DNA of 64,000 bases from Anthoceros angustus (Eukaryota; Streptophyta; Anthocerotopsida; Anthocerotales; Anthocerotaceae), in NCBI GenBank assembly GCA_010909165.1, contig VJWM01000044.1, positions 930,001 to 994,000 on the forward strand, written 5' to 3'. The notes under the pieces were generated by a model. The model did no database searches. It was not told where the DNA came from and saw nothing but the letters and a program-made list of their open reading frames with translations. Below, one piece after another: positions 57,901 through 64,000 of the stretch (the first letter of the stretch is position 1; every line of letters starts with the position of its first letter). Both the position numbers and the translations under genes were made by a program.

Positions 57901-58226
57901 TTACCTGCCACCACTGCCCTTTGGGCTGTCACAGTTCCCATGAGAGACTGAGCAGAGCTGTGCCGTTAGTTGCACAGCCAGGAACTTTGGTATGGAGGTT
58001 GTGGCTCCTGCTTCAAACCCAAGGCAACCTGAAGTAAACAAACAAACAATGGTCATTCTGAGCCATTCCTGAAACATGTCGAGCAATCCACTTCAATCAC
58101 GTCTATCCTCGTAACTTCTTCAAGCTGTAGCAACTTACTCAATCTGTCACACCACGGAATTGAAGGATGAAGCACCTTGGTCCTTGACGTGTCTCTCGCT
58201 CCCATGGATGCCAAAATTCTAAACAT
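54986..58226 (-). CDS. PLS-class PPR protein with E domain, 1005 residues
   Basis: Exons 58226-58139, 58028-57905 and 57791-54986 (introns 110 and 113 nt) join in phase to 1005 residues. The first donor is GTAAGT, and both acceptors follow pyrimidine tracts. The N-terminus (MFRILASMGARDTSRTK) is basic and hydroxyl-rich, as in organelle transit peptides. About 25 alternating P, L and S motifs follow, with the usual signatures (DMYAKCG, VSWNALIGGYARHGH, PDRVTFVSTLKACA). Then E1/E2 motifs (GLHHISCIVDLLARSG, GCTWIEH, KDHIYATLRSL) and a short acidic tail. There is no DYW deaminase (no HxE or CxxC zinc signature). Such proteins usually direct C-to-U editing or RNA processing in plastids or mitochondria, recruiting a deaminase in trans. 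Starting at the large exon alone would lose about 109 residues. It is divergent from the endonuclease V gene. Confidence 0.92.
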
Positions 58227-58641
58227 AGTCTTTAGCAGCTCATGCCATCTGCGTCCCACACCCCTGACACTCCTCTGCTGTTTTTGCGTGCTGCAACTCG
58301 GAGCGGTGATGTACCTTTAGCATGACGTGCGGAGCCTTGAAATATGCAGGACTTGAGCATCCTCTTCTCCACTGGCACAGGCCTGCGCAATCCCCCACGG
58401 CCCTGCAAGCTAAGGAGGCCAAGTGGCAACCGAGTTTCCAAGCCCCACGTGCAGCAGAAACGGGGCGGATGAAGGGGTTGGTAAGCCGAGGTGGTTGCGA
58501 CCCATCGCCATCGCCCAGCTCCAGCTCCTCAGCTCCTGAAGAGGTCAGGCCCGTTACGCCATCACCAATGTGTGTTGAGCAAGCAAGCTGTTCACGTGTA
58601 GCCGGCGAGAGCCAGAACCAGAAGGCAGTTTCGCTCAAACG
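58227..58641. promoter_or_regulatory. Shared divergent upstream region (PPR gene and endonuclease V)
   Basis: 415 bp between two start codons on opposite strands, so it must contain both promoters and both 5' leaders. No TATA box is obvious. Short frames inside it on both strands have no family match. Confidence 0.6.
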
Positions 58642-60162
58642 ATGTCGGGCTCCCAGGCACCCGAGGAAGCTGAGGGCATGACCCCGCCCGAGGACTCTGA
58701 TCTTGCAGCTCAACAAGCGGCATGGACGAGGTCTGTCTCTGCTGGCCAGTTTCTGTGCTGGGTTCTTTTCAGATTTCTTTGGGCTGAAAACCCACCACGC
58801 CCACAGGGAGCAAGAATGCTTGAAACGGAGGCTGATACTGCACGATGACTATCCTTGGAAGCTTGGCCCCTCTTCTCAGCCTGGAGGTGCAAATGACTCA
58901 GAAGCTGCTTCAGACGGGCAGCAATTGCTGCAGCTTGTTGCAGGAGTAGATCTGAGCTTCGATAAGCAAAATGCAGATCGTGCATGTGCATCCCTTGTGG
59001 TCATGCATATGGATAACATGACAGTGCTGTATGAGGACTTCCAGATAGTGCAATTGACAATGCCTTATATTCCTGGCTTTCTTGCTTTCCGTGAGGTCAG
59101 TTAGCTCCATCCTCTTGCGCTATTAAAGTGTTTCCACAAGCTGCGGCTTGGTTGTGTGCCACCCCGGACAAGGTCTCACCAAAAACGTCACCTGCTGTTT
59201 GGCTGCAGTGTCCTGTGCTTCTGATGCTTCTCCAGAAGTTACAACACCTAAAGCCCGATCTGTACCCTCAGGTACTGGCAGAAGGACGACAAAAGTGGCC
59301 AGTGAAAGTGCTGCACTTCGCTTTTGCAAATGAGACTCTAACTTCCTTGTGATGAACTTGTCAGCTCCTAATGGTTGACGGCAATGGGATCCTACATCCA
59401 CGAGGTAAACTCTCTTACATTTGCCTACACCGCTTCAGTTCTGCCAACTTTCTCATGTGCGCAGGACTGAGCCATTCGACTTCCAGGATTCGGGCTAGCA
59501 TGCCAGCTCGGAGTTCTGGCTGACATCCCAAGCATTGGAATAGGCAAAAACGTGAGACAGACCAACACCTCTTCGCCTCAAATGTCTGTCTCTGCCTCAA
59601 TGTCCGTCTGTGCCTCACTCTTTTGCTATGTGATCGTCCAGCTGTACCACCTGGACGGCCTTGCTGATGCTGTGAGAGGCTTGCAGTCTGATGCATCTCT
59701 ACATGGGGGAGACTCTGTACCCCTAGTGGGCAACAGTGGCCAAGTATGGGGAGCGGTAATGTTCTTCTCCCTTTCTTCTTCCTCCCTCCATCAACATTTT
59801 GGCCCCCGTCCCCTAGCCAAAAGTCTTGCTGTGGGCGGTGATGTTGAAGGCTTTGAGGAGCTACGATGGATGCACCAAGCCTATCTTCGTTTCAGTTGGA
59901 CACAGAGTCTCTCTTGAAACTGCTGTTGCAGTTGTGCGTCGACTCTGCATCTACAGAGTACCGGAGCCTGTTCGGCAGGTTAGTACATCCCTTCCTTGCA
60001 CTCAGTTTCTCCAACAAAATTGCCAAGCTCCATTTTCTTCTGTGGCTAGGATGCCATACTCACGTGGACTTCATTTTGCAATCCTCACTATGCGTCTCTC
60101 TGCTTCTGCTTCAGGCCGATCTGAAGTCTCGAGAATTTCTTCGTTCACACCCTGCGGAATGA
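58642..60162 (+). CDS. Endonuclease V
   Basis: Eight exons: 58642-58730, 58807-59095, 59209-59271, 59365-59404, 59487-59551, 59642-59755, 59850-59978 and 60115-60162. All introns are GT-AG (76-136 nt) and phases match throughout, giving 278 residues. Family motifs in order: VAGVDLSF (metal-binding Asp78), MPYIPGFLAFRE (Glu126), LLMVDGNGILHPRGFGLACQLG (split by an intron; Asp152), IPSIGIGKN, PIFVSVGHRVSLETAV (His238) and IYRVPEPVRQADLKSREFLR. Endonuclease V cleaves one base 3' of deaminated purines. In eukaryotes its main substrate is thought to be inosine-containing RNA. Length is normal, and no catalytic residue is missing. Confidence 0.94.
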
Positions 60163-60557
60163 CTGTATATTATTTTTTATTAGGTCGCCATTTTAATAAG
60201 GCAAATAATAAATTCTAAACTTCTGGCTCATCAAGGTTCTCATCAGGCACCCCGACTACCGAGGCTTTTTTGATGCGAGTCGTGAAGAGAAAGAAGCGAC
60301 CGGAATCAGCCAGGCCAGGAGAAGACTACAACATTTTTGCGTCTTTGCGAGGAAATTCAGCCTTGCAGCCGCATTGGCTTGCTCTGTGGTCGACAGGAGC
60401 TCAGGTTTCGTGAAATTGCGATGCTGGGCTTGGACTAGGACCGTGGGGAATCCTCGGACTCGTGGGATGCGTCACAAGAAGCGGGGGGCATTTATGAGGG
60501 GTTACTGTGGTTGGAACTGGGAGGGGAATTCGGAGCAGTGATCGCGACAGGACGAGG
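60163..60557. other. Spacer between endonuclease V and transporter
   Basis: 395 bp with AT-rich sequence just after the stop (60170-60220). It includes the endonuclease 3' UTR and the transporter promoter. No element assigned. Confidence 0.5.
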
Positions 60558-62339
60558 ATGGCGTCGGCAGCATGGGCACACATTGCCCTATTTTTTGTCC
60601 AGCTCTTATACGCTGGTTACCATGTCTCCGCGCAGTATGCACTAGATGGAGGAGTTGATGCGATGGCGTTCTGCGCTCTGCGCGATCTGATTGCTGCGGT
60701 CGTCCTTATCGTGGCAGTATTTTTCTTGATAGACAGGTGCGTCAAGCTTTGTATTATAAGAGTGTTGACAGGTTTTGGATGGATGCATCTTGTGGATCCA
60801 ATCTTGCTGATGCTTGAATTGGTCGTGTGTCTTGCTGTGAAGGAAGTTTTGGGTTCCTCGAGGTGAGGTGGTGGCCTTTTCGGCTCTTCTTGGTCTGCTT
60901 GGGTAAGTTTGGTGTTGGAAAGGGATGGAGAAAGAATTTTTCATTGTGCATTTTTAAACAGTGGGACGGGTTTTACAGGATATTTTTGAACCAAGTGTTC
61001 TTTCTGAATGGCCTTAAACGGGCTGGTGCATCACGTGCAGCGACTTGGCAGCTTAGCGTTCCGTTTATGACATTCGTTATATCTTTATTATCCGGGTCAG
61101 TCTCACTTGGTTGTACTTTTGTCCGAGTTCAAGTTGGAAATTCTCTACAACTGTGCCAAAACGAGTCATTGTGGGACTCCAGTCTTGCTTTGCAGGTTTC
61201 CTGGCTCCCCCCTCTGTCCCTCCTATGATTTGGAGTTCTATCCATGATGATGCAGGTCAGAGACAATTCATTGGAGGAGATGCAGCGGCCTGAAAAAAAT
61301 TCTTGGCATGGCTCTGTGCGCCGTGGGAACTTTTGTCACGATTTTTTATGAAGGACCTAAAGTATTTGAGATGTTTTGTTCTGACGGGCATATGCTGGGG
61401 GCAGTCAGTGGGAAGCCTTCACCGGAGCCAGGTGGCTGGCTCGGTGCCGCTTTGCTTGAGCTGGGAATTGAGGCGAGCCCTGGCGATGTTTATCTTGGTC
61501 TGAACTGCATGTGTGTATCGGTGTACCATGCATTGCAGGTGAGCTGTGAACATTGAGTCGGTTGAGTGTGTTGTTGTTCAGACCTTCTGCACAACCTTGC
61601 AGCCATTGATGCCAAGTGTTAATGCTTCCTCACACAGAAATATGTTATGAATAAATACCCTGCAACGGCAAAGCCTTCATTGACAGCATGGACTTACGTG
61701 TTTGGAGCTCTATTTGTTGTGACCCTCACTGTGCTTGGTGGCGTTGGACTTTCAGACTTTCTCCTCTCAAAATGGGAGTGGATGACCGTGGCTTATGCAG
61801 TAAGTCCGTCATAATCCATTCTGCACTGCTGGTTTCTGTAGAAAGAGAAGCATTCCAGATTCCGGATACTTATCATTTTGTCCTTACACCTTGTAGGGAG
61901 TGTTTGCCTCAGCTTTTAACTACTGTATGATGTCATATACCAACGACAAATTGGGCCCTACTATGATGTCCTTTTACATGCCGTTTCAGCCAATCTTTGC
62001 GTCAATTCTATCCTGCACCTTTCTCCGGAGCTCAATATACTTGGGAAGGTATCAGCTTTTGGCACCATATAGTGTCTTATATTTTCTGGCCTTCACTTCT
62101 CTTTGCATGTGGTAATCTGTGGGTTCTTTTGCTTGGTCAGCATTACTGGCGGAATCCTGCTAGTGGCAGCACTGTGGGCTTTAAGTTCGGGTCAACACGA
62201 CACACAAACTGAGTTACTACAGGCATCCATTCGACGAGAACCATCATATATCACCGATCCCTTGATCCAGGTGGTATATCAGAAAAAAGTTCCGCGTTCA
62301 TCTGCCCCTCATGCGTGGTCCTTGTCCCGAGAGGACTAA
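60558..62339 (+). CDS. WAT1/UMAMIT-like (EamA, drug/metabolite transporter) membrane protein
   Basis: Probable exons: 60558-60736, 60868-60902, 60979-61095, 61256-61538, 61638-61799, 61897-62048 and 62141-62339, about 376 residues. Text fits the plant WAT1-related family: AHIALFFVQLLYAGYHV (TM1), AFCALRDLIAAVVLIVAVFFLIDR, then IFLNQVFFLNGLKRAGASRAATWQLSVPFMTFVISLL. A central loop precedes YPATAKPSLTAWTYVFGALFVVTL. YTNDKLGPTMMSFYMPFQPIFASILSC and SITGGILLVAALW end the second EamA repeat. Ten membrane helices are expected, at plasma membrane or tonoplast; family members move amino acids or auxin, but the substrate is not predictable here. All junction phases agree except exon 2 to exon 3, which is one base short. 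The exon 2 donor lies in a GGG run (60901-60903), so a lost G is the likely cause. Confidence 0.85.
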
Positions 62340-64000
62340 TGTGTTCAAAAGGTTACATCATGAATTGCCATGTCCCTCTATCCTGGAATCAGGGGATGGG
62401 TCAACTCTGCTGTCTCGTACACGGCAGGAGTTGTCAAAGTTGGGGTATCTAGTTTTGCACATTAGCTGAGCAACCCGTATTCCTGTCCAACAAGCTTTCA
62501 GTTGTTGCGGCCTGAAAAGTCTGCCACATCAGCATGGACTACAGTATGTGACAATGTTAAAGTGAGAGGGAACTCAGTAGGAGATATGTTGCAATGGTGA
62601 TGAGGGTCTCTTATGCCTCGTAGTGATGTATCTCAACGTGGGATCGTAAAGAATCTGACGAGTATACTGGCTTTTGTGCCAGCCTGAATCTTGATTGTGT
62701 TGTTGGTTTGTCTGGCTGGTTGATGACTGCAGGACGATATATCACTCCTTGCATCAGGGATGGGCTCCTCCAGAGCTGGCAGCCAACCAACCTGAACCTG
62801 AGTGATCAGGGCTCCACCTTAGCAGATACATCTCAAGAAGGGGCTAGACGCTTTGTCTCGGTAAGGCTGCTGGATGAACCCGACTGGAAGGGTCCAGACA
62901 GGGGCAAGCTCCCCCAGAGCTGATAGCCCGTACAGCCCTGAACTTGAAAGGCAGAATGACCATGGTTCCTCCTCCCCAGTTGCTCATCAAGAGGACGAGG
63001 CTAGGGGCTTTATGTTGAAAGACAAAAGTGGAAGGACACTACCATACCAGGGGGAGGCATTACTCTGTTCGATGAAGGAGATGAGACAGGTGGGCTATGG
63101 TGGCCCGCGACGGTTTTGCCCAAATTCCTTGTGTATGTGGCTGGTGGTCTCATCTCAGTGTCTGGCCTCATGGAAGAACGTAGTTTTGTTCCTCTCTTTC
63201 GCTTGTAGTGTCATGTAAGACACGCACGCCTTCCATGGACACGTCCCGTCCTGACTGCGTTTTGTTCGATGTCAGTGGAGACGCTTTCCGTGTGAATGAA
63301 CAAGGTCTCGGTTCTCGGTCTAGCCCCGTTTTGAGAGCTTTTTGTTGGGCCCAGCTGTGTATTTTGTTTCCAGACTTGGTTCGTGTTTTGGTGAGGCTCG
63401 TGTTTTGCAGCTGCAGAGTCCACCCAAGTCTACCACGTCGTCTGGTTGCCGAGTCGCACGCTGAGGCTTTTTGGGAGAAGCGTGCGTGTCACATAGTTGG
63501 AGCTTGAAGGTCTATCGTGCACATTGCGGCTTCCTTGGTCGGGATCACGAGCGCACGCTAAGAAGCGTCAGATGGAACCGCGCTTCCACAGAGGTGTGTA
63601 ATCAAACCTGTTCTTGCTTACCGCAATTGCTGTGGTGCTGCTATCCTGGTAGTCTGCAAGGAGGCCGCCATCAGAGTTCCCAATTTGACTGTCGAGTCGG
63701 CGGTGCTGGTCGGTGGAATCCTATGCCGTCTCAAGGCCGTCTTCAGCAGGCAATTCGTCTGCAGAGGTAGGATGCTTAGAGTGCTGCTTACAGAGTAGGA
63801 TTGGATTGTTTAGAGTGCTGCTCATGGAGTAGGATGAGCAAATCCATTGTGATGCTGTGCTGACATGTTGCTCAATTCCTGACCTAGGAAGGAAATGGGG
63901 AATTGGTTCTCAGACCTAATCAAGCTCTACAGAGGCTGAGGGACCTGCTGGTCATCTCCAGCAGACAAATGAGACATAATCTGGGTTGGGGTAAACTCGT
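62340..64000. other. No supported gene; minor duplications
   Basis: Frames are short and unmatched. A diverged ~100-bp repeat links 62755-62870 and 62895-63030 (CCAGAGCTG, CTGAAC, TCAAGAgG, GGGGCT). A ~33-bp tandem unit (TTAGAGTGCTGCT...GAGTAGGAT) is at 63777-63833. The region may include the transporter 3' UTR or exons of a gene continuing past 64 kb. Confidence 0.4.

Noticed and set aside
58053-58259. Independent small minus-strand gene upstream of the PPR frame
   Set aside because: Part of it (58226-58139) is the first exon of the PPR gene. The rest reads past a clear GTAAGT donor into intron.
1-64000. CRISPR array, bacterial operons or tRNA/rRNA genes
   Set aside because: The repeats are not spacer-separated direct repeats. 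Genes have plant-type introns. No tRNA cloverleaf or rRNA segment was recognised by eye.

Overview
The window is nuclear DNA of a land plant. It holds pentatricopeptide-repeat (PPR) proteins, a WW-less PIN1-type parvulin, a WAT1/UMAMIT-like transporter, NDC80, endonuclease V and cytosolic ribosomal protein eS10, all with GT-AG introns. Most introns are only 76-160 nt. The long PLS-class PPR protein with many motifs resembles those of seed-free plants such as lycophytes, ferns and hornworts, and the very short introns would suit a Selaginella-like genome. That placement is inference, not proof.

Region 1 (1-31.5 kb) is a retroelement mosaic. Recognisable pieces come from a plus-strand Ty3/gypsy family (gag knuckle, protease, RT, RNase H, integrase, ~0.65 kb LTR), a Ty1/copia family (242-bp LTR, tRNA-type primer-binding site, gag, protease/pre-integrase), and a minus-strand GC-rich retroelement (coiled-coil-like gag, aspartic protease, and a short cytosine-methyltransferase-like motif). 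The pieces are shuffled: the same modules recur two to five times in different orders, and many joins lie on ~7-10 bp words shared by both parents. Embedded in it is one intact, spliceable eS10 gene (5659-6637) with several broken copies and fragments.

Region 2 (31.5-46.6 kb) is dominated by a candidate 11-kb DNA transposon with matching terminal inverted repeats (32749-43731). I find no recognisable transposase in it. It contains a 1.45-kb field of perfect and near-perfect palindromes (38.65-40.1 kb), a G-rich tract, a GC-rich low-complexity block, and blocks shared with the retroelement region. A second CACTA-type end lies 32 bp to its left. AT-rich, tandem-duplicated and microsatellite DNA follows to 46.6 kb.

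Region 3 (46.6-62.3 kb) is ordinary gene-rich plant DNA: a P-class PPR gene (+, reading frame broken by clustered frameshifts), a PIN1-type prolyl isomerase (-), a 1.1-kb tandem-repeat intergenic tract, NDC80/HEC1 (-), a 1005-residue PLS-class PPR gene (-), endonuclease V (+, divergent from the PPR gene across 415 bp) and a WAT1/UMAMIT-like transporter (+). The genes are housekeeping in character (organelle RNA metabolism, proline isomerisation, kinetochore, inosine/nucleic acid repair, transport) and show no joint pathway. The last 1.6 kb has no gene I can support.

Many differences between repeat copies, and the frame breaks in the PPR and transporter genes, are single-base losses in G/C runs. 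Residual long-read consensus error must therefore be considered throughout.
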